Made by a program: the position numbers and the translations under genes
In this document: one piece after another, positions 11,470-24,200 of the stretch
Layout: the number at the start of each line of letters is the position of its first letter
How positions within the stretch are numbered: position 1 is the first letter of the stretch
The notes under the pieces: model-generated
The model's database searches: none
What the model saw: only the letters and a program-made list of their open reading frames with translations
Told to the model about the DNA's origin: nothing
Assembly (NCBI GenBank): GCA_037951105.1
Contig: JBAMJV010000865.1
Coordinates: 1-64,000 of the forward strand
Direction: 5' to 3'
Length of the DNA: 64,000 bases
Source: Echinarachnius parma
Lineage: Eukaryota > Echinodermata > Echinoidea > Clypeasteroida > Echinarachniidae

Positions 11470-11698
11470 TTAAAGGGGTAGTTCAGTTTTGGTATAGAGG
11501 GCACTGCACAAAATTTTTTTTTTGTGAGATAATGAAAACCAGAGTGTAAAATTTGAAAGAGCATTTTTAGAGAGCGCCCTCTTGTGTTTTAATGGCTCTT
11601 TTTTTAATGATAACAGTTATAACTATTAGTTTGTAATGTTATTGTGCAGGTTATGGTTACTAAAGCTCAGCCTTACCCAAACTGTACTACCCCTTTAA
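11470..11698. mobile_element. TTAA-flanked MITE (copy 1)
   Basis: The segment begins TTAAAGGGGTAGTTCAGTTT and ends with the near complement ...ACCCCTTTAA. Ends at TTAA are typical of piggyBac-type insertion. A longer relative is at 46510-47081, sharing the inner words GAGGGCGCTCTC and CATTATCTCACAAAAA. Confidence 0.65.
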
Positions 11699-11699
11699 T

Positions 11700-12600
11700 T
11701 CATTTTGTTGATACTGGTTTAATGAGATAGGTGATTGCGCTAAATGTAAACTTTGGTTTAATAAAATTGTAGCGAAAAAAAAAAAAATGGATGTACCAGG
11801 TGGGTGTACTCTTTATACAAAATGAGACTTACACCTTTATTATGGGCATGAGTTGCAAAATAAAATAAACTTTATTCATGAAGAATATACATGGAAGCAA
11901 CACAAATTGCACATGCACATATTTTGAAAAGTATAAATAACATATGATAATGTACAAGAACATATCTTCTTACTGTAGTATACATTTAGTATGAACAAGA
12001 GAAAAAATACTATAACACATGTGCAAAGTGTAATACAAACTACATGCAATAAGAAAAGTTGAAAATAAATTTGTGTAAATGTACTATAAAATATGGAATG
12101 TTTACAAATGTAGAATGGCACTCGTTTATCAATGCAACAGATGTTTTAAAAAAGGAATTTGGAAAAAACAGTGTCTAAAAACAATATAATTTCATCACTA
12201 GAGATGTCTGTATAAAAGATACAATACATCTTATGAAAACGAATAAACTTTTTTTGAAGGCTGCATAATTACTGATTCTAAGATTTCTAATAATATTTAA
12301 TATATGTACAATTAAATTACATATACATCCTTTGGCATTTTTAGCAGAATAGTAATAATGCATTAATTTTAGCAACGCTAATTCTTTATTTTCATTTATT
12401 GTTCTTTCTCTCAACCACAAAAATGTTTATAAATTCAATTAAATTTATGCTACCAGGCTCCAACAATATTTTCAGCTGCTTTTTAATTCATGCGTACAAC
12501 AAAACCTTGTGAGTTCAGTAATGAAGAGTACCCAGTAGGAAGGACATATTCCATGTTTGTTTGTTTATTATGTAATTGTCAACTTGTTTAAATACAGTGA
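11700..12600. other. AT-rich intergenic stretch without recognised features
   Basis: This part between the two genes is about 75 percent A+T. It contains AAATAAACTTTATTCATG-like wording near 11862, which could be the worn 3' end of a retroelement. I see no gene, RNA or terminal repeats. Confidence 0.5.
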
Positions 12601-12689
12601 AACCTCATGACGAGCACCTTTCGCCCATTGAATTTACCACGTTCTATCAGATATCTCGTATCGGGGCTTCAAAATTAACCTGGACATGG

Positions 12690-14870
12690 ATTCCTGCAGA
12701 TGAGGGAAGGGTGGGGATACGAGTTCTGTCAAAATCATTAAGGTCGATGTTGTCATCAACGACACTAACAACATGTTCTGGAAACCATATTCCATTTGTT
12801 TGTTGTTAGATGTAAAACAGATAATCACTTGACCTTTTCTTTGTATGAAGTCCCAGGTACATGTACCTCGTTGTAACAGCCTATTATAAATAAGGTTTCA
12901 CTGTACCGAGGTTCTATGCATAATGCATATGGAGGACCATTCTGCTGTTCTGCCGACCTCATAATTACAAGGATTTGCTGTAATAATTAATATTTCAAAA
13001 GTATGTTTAGCATCCTAGGTAACATATTTGGCACAAGTGATACAATATCAAGGGCTACTAAAAATGAGCCATCAAAATTCCATTCATGATAAGTTTTACT
13101 TACTCACATTAAGTAGTTTGTTTAGAAGTCGGTGATAGTTAACTTTACAATAATTAACAGACAGGTCTACAAGCACAGTGACATTACTTCTTTCTTTATT
13201 AATATAATTTATAAACATATTTTTGCCATGCTAATTGTAAAATGTAACCAGTGGAAAACAATTGTTTATGTAATGATCATTGACCTAATAAACTTCAATT
13301 CAATTCTGGGATTAATCTTCAATTTATTGTCAGATGAATAATAGCTTTAAACGAAAGAATCATCTGTTTTCAAGCAGGGTGCATGTCTTACTCACATTTA
13401 GTCATTCCTTTTAGAAGCAGGTGATAGTTTACCGATAGCTTACCGTCCCATAAGTCACTATAGGCTTTTCGCAACCTCAACACGGACATAGACACTTGCG
13501 GGTCGTGTGCAAAATCGAGAGCTTCCTATAGTAACAGCGGGCAGATCGTTCTTGGGTTGAAATCACGGACGGGTTTCAGTCAGAATTGCGTCCGTGCTAT
13601 GCGACCGCCCGATAAGGCAACAACCAATCAGCGAGCTCGCCACTCGGAGCGAGGTCAAACGTTCATCACAAACGCTCGCACTTGTGTAGTGTGCTGCCGA
13701 TTCGAGTCTACGTCCGCGTTCAACGAATTGCGAAACTGCTTGTAAGCGAGAGTTGTTTGAGCGCAGCGGACGTACCAATAGATCGTTCCTGCGTCGCTGA
13801 AAGCCGCGTACGTCGCTGAGCGAAAACAGCCTACTGACAGATCTACAAGCACGGTGCTATTTATTACTCCTTTCTGAAAACCATCTTCCATTTCAGGGGC
13901 TTGCTCTTAGCGGTGGCCCGGCCGGGGTGTCAATGACCACCAGAAATTTAATTTGGCCACTAGAAACTCTTGTATTGACCAGCAACGAATTAGGATCAAC
14001 AAAACACAAGCCTCTGTGATGGGAGTGTATCTGATGTGTCATTTTGGCCGCCTGAAAGAAAAGCTTAAAGGTATGCCTGTAAGGTGTCTAACTCCACGAG
14101 AATTACTTGCGAGTTTCCTCGTTTCTCTTCTACCGTGTTGTTTAGCTTATGGTAAGATAAGAATAAAATAGGGTTAGATTTTTTCAAATGCCCCTTTAGT
14201 ATGACGATATCTATCATTCAGCTCAAGAGCGTTAACAAACGGTCATAAACCTCACAAACGTCCGTTGTAAAAGCCGAAGCATATTTTTGCTTTTTTTTTC
14301 CAGGAAAGCAGTGTTCTTTTTCAATGAAACTTTCACACATCATTCGGACATATCTTACAATGATTTTGGTTCAGGATTGAAGTCTTAAATGTCATTTTGG
14401 GCAATATCTGACACTTTACAGGCCTCACTTTGAGGGAGAACCCTGAATTGTTGTCAAATGTAAAATAGTTGATCACTTGGGCTTGCTGTTCATGGCAAAC
14501 TTTGGGTGCAAGGTGTAAGGCTCATTCTTATGAAGCAGGCAATGGTTTATGCTACCATGTCAATGGCAGACCTACAAACACAGCGCCGACGCCATTTATT
14601 ACTCCTTTCTGGAAACCATATTCCATTTGTTTGTTGTCAGATGTAAAACTGATAATTAGTTGACCTTTTCCCAGGCTAACTTTGGGAGCAAGAGTGTAAG
14701 GCAGCATGGCCCTAATGGATAAGGCACTACACGACCCACTCCACAGACATGTGACGGGGGTAATTATGATACCATAAGTTACTTTCAAATCTACAAACCC
14801 AGCGTTAGCGCCATTTTAAAATTCATTTTGGGAACTACATGTACATGACGTGATAACCACCATCGTGGGA
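12690..14870 (-). pseudogene. Decayed duplicates of the TP53BP1 last-exon region
   Basis: Several blocks repeat sequence around the true last exon (15101-15294). Bases 12690-12790 match its acceptor-side intron (15289-15380). About 14493-14530 and 14657-14760 match its coding part; the latter reads remnants of LPYTL and SVEWV in broken frames. The filler ATTCCATTTGTTTGTTGT recurs at 12789, 14622 and in part near 13885. A MITE (13460-13835) is inserted among them. The copies carry stops and frameshifts and are dead exons. Confidence 0.65.
13460..13835. mobile_element. GC-rich MITE
   Basis: The terminal inverted repeats are imperfect (ATAGGCTTTTCGC at the left, GCGAAAACAGCCTA at the right) and enclose a GC-rich body that stands out from the AT-rich surroundings. 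Short frames inside are not coding. Target duplication unclear. Confidence 0.5.
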
Positions 14871-15041
14871 ATCATTTTCCTACCTCGATTGACCACATTC
14901 ACATCAGTTTCTGACAGTTTTATCACTACTGTCAACCAACTCACGCTTTGTTTACTTCCCCTGAAGGCTATATAGCGATAAGAAAGTGCTATCCCTGATA
15001 AAAATCTACTGGATGCAGGCTCAAGTCGTCAAATCTAAGCA

Positions 15042-15066
15042 CCTCACTTCAGCCCTTTAAGTGAGG
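15042..15066. other. Hairpin just downstream of the TP53BP1 stop
   Basis: CCTCACTT and AAGTGAGG pair perfectly over 8 bases around a 9-base loop, about 35 nt after the stop codon, so it would lie in the 3' UTR. A possible AATAAA for this gene (- strand, near 14595-14600) lies within the duplicated region. Its role is unknown. Confidence 0.4.
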
Positions 15067-15100
15067 TTTTTCGCTAACGGGGTTTGGACGTAATGACATG

Positions 15101-15294
15101 CTATTTGTTAATCTTTTCCTTGTAGTCCCAGGCAAACTTTGGGTGCAGCGTGTACGGCAGCCTGGCCCCCTGAATGAGACACTGCATGACCCACTCCACA
15201 GACACCACCGGGACGGCCAGCTGCTGGGCACGATGCAGAACGTGGCGGGGGCACGTTGGGTCGGTCACTACCACGCTGCAGTCAAACGGGATTC
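15101..15294 (-). CDS. TP53BP1: TP53BP1 terminal exon, end of BRCT2
   Basis: IPFDCSVVVTDPTCPRHVLH, AVPVVSVEWVMQCLIQGARL and PYTLHPKFAWDYKEKINK precede TAG at 15103-15101. Human has FDVVVTDPSCPASVLK, LPVVSQEWVIQCLIVGERI and KQHPKYKHDYVSH. The match includes the BRCT signature Trp in VEWV. Confidence 0.95.
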
Positions 15295-18200
15295 CTGCAG
15301 ATAAATGAGGGAAGGGAGGGGATATGAGTGCTGTCAAAGTCATTAGGGTTGATGTTGTCATCAACAACACTAACACAATTTCATGCATGTACATTGTACC
15401 GGACCTTAACCTGTTCCCTACTAGATTTCGTAATCCCTGTAGAGTTAATACCGGGCCCACCCAGTTCCTTTGGGCAATGGGTTAACAGGTGTACCAGATT
15501 AAAATGTTAACATTTCTCTATTAATCACAATAAATGTTTGGTCAAATCCAACTCTTTAATTAATTAAGGATGCAACATATATATAAGGCTCTGTCTTTCT
15601 GCCATATCTCCTATATTTTCATTGTTTATCGAATGTGCGGAATTCTTATTTGTTCACTGTACCAGTGTACCTTATATGTATGTTTTTTATGAAAATGCTA
15701 AATCAATTGAAATTGAAATGTTACCCCACTATAAAGTGGAGACTACGCTATTGGGAGACATGAGATCATGTATAGCTTCAACAAAACTCACCTTCCCTGG
15801 ACAGCTCATTCATGGTGGGGAACTTCTTGACCATGCCACACCCCGCAGCCATCAGAATGGACGTCCAGGTGGACTCCACCTTGTATGTTACCTTAAATGT
15901 TTACCCCATTATGAAGCAATGACTACTGTTATGAGAAAGCTCATAGCAAGCTGTGTAGTTTCTCTAGAACTCACCTGCCCTGGACAGCTCATTCAAGGTG
16001 GGGAACTTCTTGACCATGCCACACCCCGCGGCCATCAGAATGGACGTCCATGTGGACTCCACCTTGTATGTTACCTTAAATGTTTACCCCATATTAAAGC
16101 AATGACTACTGTTATGAGAAAGCTCATAGCAAGCTGTGTAGTTTCTATAGAACTCACCTGCCCTGGACAGCTCATTCATGGTGGGGAACTTCTTGACCAT
16201 GCCACAACCCGCGGCCATCAGAATGGACGTCCAGGTGGACTCTACCTCGTAGTACTGAGACACCACGAAGACCTTGAGGCCCGACAGAACCAGGCGATTG
16301 GCTTTCCTAGGAACGACAACAAAGAAATTGGCATGAAGATACATTATTACTCATGATTGATTACACCAGTCCTCTAGATCTTCTAAGGGTATTCAGACAA
16401 AATTCAGTGGGTTCATTTTATATGACCACCTAAGGGAAACAAGAAAAGTGTATGATTTTACTGAGACACCACAAAGACCTTGAGGCCAGACTGAACCAGG
16501 CGGTTGGCTCTCTTAGGAAGGCCCAAAAATGAAATCAGCATGACTGATTAAAAGGTTTCACACAGGTTATTATGAATATCCAATTTTTATAAAGTTGGTA
16601 TCAAAATCATTACATATGTGTAAGACTTAAAAGTATAAAGTTGTGCAATTACTGCACAATACAGACAGGAGGGAGCAGATCTCCCCCTCCACCCGAGTAG
16701 GACTAATATTATATTAAATTATATCCAAATAATGGCTAAAGGTGAATGTCGTTGTTGGGCCTTACCATTCCATGACATCATTGGTCTCCACACTCTCCCC
16801 AGCAGGTAGCAGGTAGGCCTTGTGGTTCACCAGTCTTCCCTGCAAACAAATATAATAGGACAAAGATCAGAATTCTCAAAAAGCAGAATTAACTAGATGG
16901 ATCTTCGACTGCGCGCAGTAGAAAATTATGCCTCCGCTATGACGCGATTTTAATATCAAGCCCAAATTAACATGCACTGAATTCATTTTATTATATATTT
17001 TTCATATATTTTGAGTCATGTGACCTTGACAATATGACCCCAAACTTTGATGGCTACATTGGCTTCCTAAGAAACATTTAGGTATGAAGTTTGATTGAAA
17101 TCTGACATTTAGTTCTTGAGATTTTGCCATTACAAGCTTTTTTGCATGTACATGTATGAGTCCTATGACCTTGACCTTTAACCTCATGACCCCCAAATCT
17201 ACTCAGATCATTGCCACCCCAATATGTACACTCATACCAAGTTCGAAATTAATCCATCAACCGGTTCGTGAGAACGATGCATTATTACACATACATGTAT
17301 ATTGAGTCCTGTGACCTTGACCTTTGACCTCATGACCCCAAAATCTAATCAGATCATTGGCACCCCAAGACACATACATGAACCAAGTTTGGTGAGAATC
17401 CGTCAAACGGTTCTTGAGATAACGCGATCACGAGAACGGGACGTACGGACGGACAGACAACCCGAAAACATAATGCCTCCGGCTACTTCGTTGCGGAGGC
17501 ATAAAAAGATAAAATATTCTTCAACAGTCTTGGTGACCAATATGCTGACATTTTCTTCAGACACTAATTCTCCCTATGTGCAATACAAAATGGCAACTGG
17601 GAGTTGCTATAGATCGTTAGTGATGAGAATTCTCAAATAGAAGAATTCAAAAGATGAGATATTCTTCAACAGATGATGCAGACAAGCCACATCATTACAA
17701 TCAATCATTTCAGGGACAATTGAGTAAGATAAATATGCTAGATTTCACCCAGTGGTCCCAAATTAGGCGCACACCCTAAAACCACCATGTGCCTGCAACA
17801 GTATATCCTACTTGCAGAGTTTGTTTGCAGAAGAAGAAGAAGAATTGATGGGACAAAGGAAGAAGAGAGAAACCAGGCTTCAGGTGTAGATGGGCAGCAA
17901 GGTTCTGTGCAGCAAACTTCCGTGAGGCTGCACAGTCAGGATAATAGGAAATACAACAATTTGCAAGACGCATAGTGTAGAAAGAAAACAGAATGACATG
18001 TATTGAGCATAGCTCGCTTGACTGCAACGGGCCCCAGGAATTTATCTATTTTCCTTTAATGACCAAAGCGACTCTGCATTGCCACTTTGTTCATATCACG
18101 AGTAGAAAAATAGACAAAAATTTCAGTATATATGTATTTCAAAATCTATAAGCTATTTCAAATATCTATAAGCTTTACACATCTTTAGAATGTATGCATA

Positions 18201-21200
18201 ATCATGACAGATGATCAGAAAATTGTCCAATTCATAGAGATAAAGATAATGTCGATTTGAAAACAATAGAATAAAAACTACACCAAAAACATAAAGCCAC
18301 TTCGTCGCTGAAACATAACGACCATTAAAATAATAAAAGCAATACGATTAAAATCAAACATATAAGATTTTACCTACTCTAATCATAATGAACGGTCTGA
18401 CACACTTACCGTTTTGCTGCACTCTCTGACCCACAGGTGCGAGACACAGGGCATGTTGACAGCCAACGCCAGGAAATACTTCTTGGTCCTACAGTATGTG
18501 TTGGCTATCAGAACCACATTGTACTGGGACCGCTGTGATAAGGGGAACAAACAAGAATAACAGAATACTTTAATGCCGAACGTACACTAAATTGTGTGAG
18601 ACACACGGCATGTTGAATGACAGCCAGCGCTAGGAAATACTTCTTGGTTCAAGAGTATGTGTTGGCGATCAGAAACACACATTGTACTGGGACCGCTGTG
18701 ATAAGGGGAACAAACAAGAATAACAGAATACTTTAATGCCGAACGTACACTAAATTGTGTGAGACATACGGCATGTTGAATGACAGCCAGCGCTAGGAAA
18801 TACTTCTTGGTCCTACAGTATGTGTTGGCTATCAGAACCACATTGTACTGAGTCCGCTGTGATAAGGGGAACAAACAAGAATAACAGAATACTTTAATAA
18901 TGATAATGATAATATGAACATATTATTATAACCCATGGACATCAGGTACAGTTCAAACCCACACAATGATATTGCATACTTTCTCAACTCCCCGGGGAGC
19001 ATACTAGCCATGCTGCCAGTGGCGCAATGGCTAATTAAACACCCGACCATGGTACCCATTTAATGCCGAATGTACACTGAATTTGGGCGCAGAATACATC
19101 CCAACGCAAGACCAAACATATCTATTGTTACCCCAAAACTTACAATCGGCTGACGTTACCCCGAATGACCCAGAATTTGTCAGTCTGGGTTCAAGATGTC
19201 CGTGTGACCGGGCCTTGAAAGTGGTAAATTCGTGGAACTGTACACTGAGGTTCATATACAGTCAAACCTATGTAAAGTGACCACCTACAGGAAACCAGAA
19301 AATGGCCACTGTAGACAGGTGACCACTATAGACAGTTTCCACAACATTGTTTTTCTCTGTATGTGATCAATTTTGGCGACCACTATAGGCAGGTTGGCTG
19401 CTATAGACAGGTGGACACTATAAGACAGGTCTAACTGTATTTGATGCTACCTTTGGCAATGGTGAATTCTACACAGACTGCAGACGGCCAATGCAAGAAA
19501 AACACAAATTTCTCCAGTGTAAGATGGCTATCAGAAACTATGTACTCTGTCCACTTTGATCAAGAAAATGAATGAATGGTATTAAACAGTTAACATGCAG
19601 TATAGTTAAGGGCAAAAATACAGTTTAAAGTGATAATTAACTGGAATGTGATGTGCCCATTTTGGAAAAATGTATTTTTTCTAACCAATAAAACAAGAAA
19701 TTTAACATTCAAGAAAGTCACTTGAATTAACCCTTCCTGTATGACTAAACCACATGTATGTGAAGGAAAATCATACAGTTGATATCTATTACAGTGAAAT
19801 ACATGAACCCTGGACTTGTGAAATTACCTCGCTGTATCAAGAGGTATATATACTACATTTATGATAATAATAATATATAAAGAGGTTCCACTGTAAGGTA
19901 AAAGGTGCTACAAAAGGGCTGAAATTGAGCAACAAGGCGATAGCCGTAAAGTGTCTCGCCCATTTGCGCGCATTCATGCAACATTGGACCTCATTTGACC
20001 TTTGACCTACTTATGTGACCTTTGACCCCAGCTTATCATGGAGGCCGGTATAGGGCATCTACCAATCAAGTTTGTTTACAAACAGATGCAGGGTTGGAAA
20101 TTTATCGACCCTAATAGACTCTTACCCCCAAAACTTCACATTGACCCTCATTTGACCTTTGACCTACTTATGTGACCTTTGACCCCAGCATATTATGGAG
20201 GCTGGTATAGGGCATCTACCAATCAAGTTTGTTTACAAACAGATGCAGGGTTGGAAATTTATCGACCCTAATAGACTCTTACCCAAAAAACTTCACATTG
20301 ACCCTCATTTGACCTTTGACCTACTTATGTGACCTTTGACCCCAGCATACTATGGAGGCCGGTATAGGGCATCTACCAATCAAGTTTGGTTACAAACAGA
20401 TGCAGGGTTGGAAAGTTATCGACCCTAATACGACTCTTACCCCAAAAACTTCACATTGACCCTCATTTGACCTTTGACCTACTTATGTGACCTTTGACCC
20501 CAGCATACTATGGAGGCCGGTATTGGGCATCTACCAATCAAGTTTGGTTACAAACAGATGCACGGTTGGAAAGTTATTCAAATTTTTGCAAGCGTCACGG
20601 ACAGACGGACGGACGGACAGACGGACGCAATTTGGATCCCTAAAGCCCTCTGCAGACAGAGCCGACTCGACCCGATTCGACTGGTTTTCATTCGGATCGA
20701 CTCAGTTTTCAGTGCCTTGCGACACACATTTTGCCAGTCGAAAGACAGTCGGATGGTAGTTGGGGCCAATTCAACACAATGAAACGGATCAGACCGACCG
20801 GGCCCACTTCTAGCCTGATTGAAACCAGTCGGCTCTGTCTGCGCCGGGCTTTAGTCTCCCCTCCACCTACGGTGGGCTCGACAATAAAGAATTACAATTG
20901 TAGCTCACCTGTGACATCTGGAAATCTTTGAGAATGACGCCTCCACCAGATTCAATCTGTCGCCGACAATGATCCTTGTTGAAAGGAACATCATCCACCA
21001 CCACTTCTGTTTGAAGTGTTATACAGAATGAAAGAATGAGTGTGTGCAATTGTAGGTGTAGAAAGAAAGAATGAGTGTGTGCGATTGTACTTGTATACAG
21101 TTATGTGTGCCTTATGGCCTGCCAGACTGCATTGCTCCTAAGGGAGCAGAAAGTGCACGTTACATGCGGATTGATTGTGAGTGTGTGTCCGCTGACCGGT

Positions 21201-24200
21201 AATAATGTAAAGCACTTTAATAGAGATGATTACAAATCATATATCAGGCGCTATATAAATCAAAACATTATTATTATTATCATTAAATATCACATGCAAG
21301 TAATACACTCAACCGTTTCTTTCTGATGAATGGGACAACCATGATTCACGACATGAAACATTCAAAATTCTTTAAATTGGCACCACTGCTGGTACCATTG
21401 TGTTTCTACAAATTTTGTCTAGTTAGGTTTCTGCATAAAACATGCCTAATTCTTCCATAAATTATAAATCGAGTTTATTGAAAATTTGAGAAGAAAATTG
21501 ATATTTGCTGCAGGCCTACAGATGAAATGTTTTTCTTCAAATTTTTTACAAGCTCACCTGCATGATAATAAATAGCACTCTGAAATTTGTTTTGTATTGA
21601 GCTCTCTGCAAATTTACTGGGACTCTTTTATGATTTTCAGGTGATCTTTTCAGCATTTTTGGTGCTAAATTGTCCTGTGCCTCCGTGTGAATGATCTCCC
21701 TCTCCCTATCCGACCCTATCCGACTGGCACCCTCACTAGAATCTTTCATCAAATTACTCAAGACCCAAGGTCTGTTTAATAATTAGTATTTATAAGTGTT
21801 CATTAATATTGTAATTGTTTATGTTAGTTTGTGTGTATTATTGATATAATTTTGGAAGTTGTTTTCATTTGCACAGCGTGATGAAACTTTGTGTAATTAG
21901 CCGCGCTATATAAATAGCTATATTGTATTGTATTGCATGTATTTGTTCACTGCATAGCTTACCTTCCAGGTCACTCTCACTCGTACTGGAGTCGGTGGAG
22001 ACCTTCTGCCTCCTCCTGACCTCTCCCTGGGTGAGTAGAAATGCCATCCCCTTGAAGAGCACTTGGTTGCTAGGCAACGGGCCCAAGAGTGCCTCCAAGT
22101 CTGCAGGGTTGGATGTCGATGGTCCAGGCGCAGGGGAAGCAGTGGTAGGTGCCTTACCCGGACTGGAGCCAGGTGGGGGCAGCTTGCGGGGGGATCTTCG
22201 AAGGCCGATACCCTGCTTGCCGAGATCGGGGCTTGCAACAACTGAGATGTACCAGAAATGAGATGGGAGCTGGCTTTTCATTCAATCATAAAATTCATTG
22301 CACGCAACAACCCTCACATTAACAATAATAAAGAACAATTACAAATCCATACCACATTGTCAATCAAAATGTCTTGGTCAATATCAGCAAAATGAATTCA
22401 TTTCATAATAATCAATCATTTTATTGATCAACCCATCAAATATCATACGGAAGCTTGCATGGTTCCAGTTTCTTCTTACTTAATATAAATGCCATTTCCT
22501 TCACAATTGTACAAAAAAGATCTTTATAGAGTACTCAAGATTTCTAGCTTAAACAATGTTTTTTCAATGATTCCATTTATCACAATGTATTTCATACAGC
22601 TTTTCTCTTCTATGTCAGTGAACAAGACACAATGACCTAGATTATTGACTACCGTATTTGCCGGTATAAACCGATCCTGTGTATTAACCGCACCCCCAAC
22701 TTTGGGTTGTCATTGAAGAGGAAAAAACATTTTCTAGATAATGAAACTGTGCTGGGAATCATTGCACCATAATCAAATTCCATGATTTTTCCCTTACTTT
22801 TGTAATTTTTAAGTACACAAAACAACAACAATAACAACACAAGTCACATACTTGTTTCTGATTGGAGTAAAATTTAACCACATAAACTGATATTATAGCC
22901 ATTTTATGCGGTATTTTCCTGAAATATGTTTCTCTATCTCTGTGTATTAACCGCTCCCCCCTTTTTGCAAGTTCTTCTGTATGGAAAAAGGTACGGTTAA
23001 TACACCAGCAAATACGGTATATCGTGTGTAAGAAATTATTTCCACAATCTAAGGTTTATTGTTTGATTTAAAAATTTGATGAAAATGCGAAAAATCAAAT
23101 CAATTCAAATCAATAAAAACAATGAAAGTGCATGTCTGTCATACTTGATGCAAGACTTTGCGGCATCAGCTGCCTGGCTTTCTTCCTTGGCGTGGTGGCG
23201 GGACTTTCATCGCCTTTTGTCCGATCTCCTTTGAGCTTCCTCTTACCACCAGATCTCGTGACAGCGGGAGAGGCAGGTTTCTTGGCCTTACTCACGACTT
23301 TGCTAGGCGTTCTCGATGGCCCATCGCCCCCCGGGGCTCTCAGGCGACTTCTCTGCCTTGGTCCTTCAACCAAATTGTCTGGGGTTTACCAGAGAGGGGG
23401 AAAAAAAGTATGTAATAAAGTGATTTCAACATTGGATTGTGCTACATACACAGAAGTTGTTCAGATAAAACATAACGGGAGTTAGCCAACTCATGGGTCC
23501 TGTTATATAAAATGTTTCCAATCGTTGTAAATGTCAAAATATTGTATTACTTGTATGTCATTAGCTAATAAGCAGTGAGCATTCTAGCCATTGCCATGGT
23601 AGCTACAATGATTGGGCATTTACAAAAAATTGAACAGTTTTATGACACAGGTTCCATCATAAGAAGCTATAATCTCCAGATCACACATATACTGATCTCC
23701 AATTAAAACTTTCACACAACAGCAATACATTAATAGGTATGTAGAATGGAACTCCAAATACAATTATTTTCATACACAAGAGAAAAATTTGTCATTAATT
23801 TCTAAATCTGGCTCATGCGTCTGTCATCAAGACACAGTAACCATACTTGTTGCTTGGGGGGTGTTTCACAAAGATCCTAAGTTGAACTTAACTCTAAGTT
23901 GGACTTAACTATTATGGAAAGCCGTTAGTTTCTTTGAAATAATTTTGTAAAATTTCTTTTAAAAGGCATAATTTGTTGCTGTTTATCATTAATATTTTTC
24001 ATTATCAAGGGGATTTCATGTTCTTGGTTTACAATTTATGAAAAGTTAACATATATACTTGCTTTTTTGCTTTGGAATATATTTCATTCCAAGGCTACAA
24101 ATGGCTTTCTATAATTTTTAAGTCCAACTTAAGCTAAGTTCAACTTAGGATCTTTGTGAAACACCCCCTGGTGTAGTAAATAGGTCTTAGGCAGGAAAAT

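Noticed and set aside
15622-16356. 244-residue + strand frame with internal repeats
   Set aside because: It is antisense to TP53BP1 exon 26 and its two duplicates; the repeats are exon copies, not a repeat protein.
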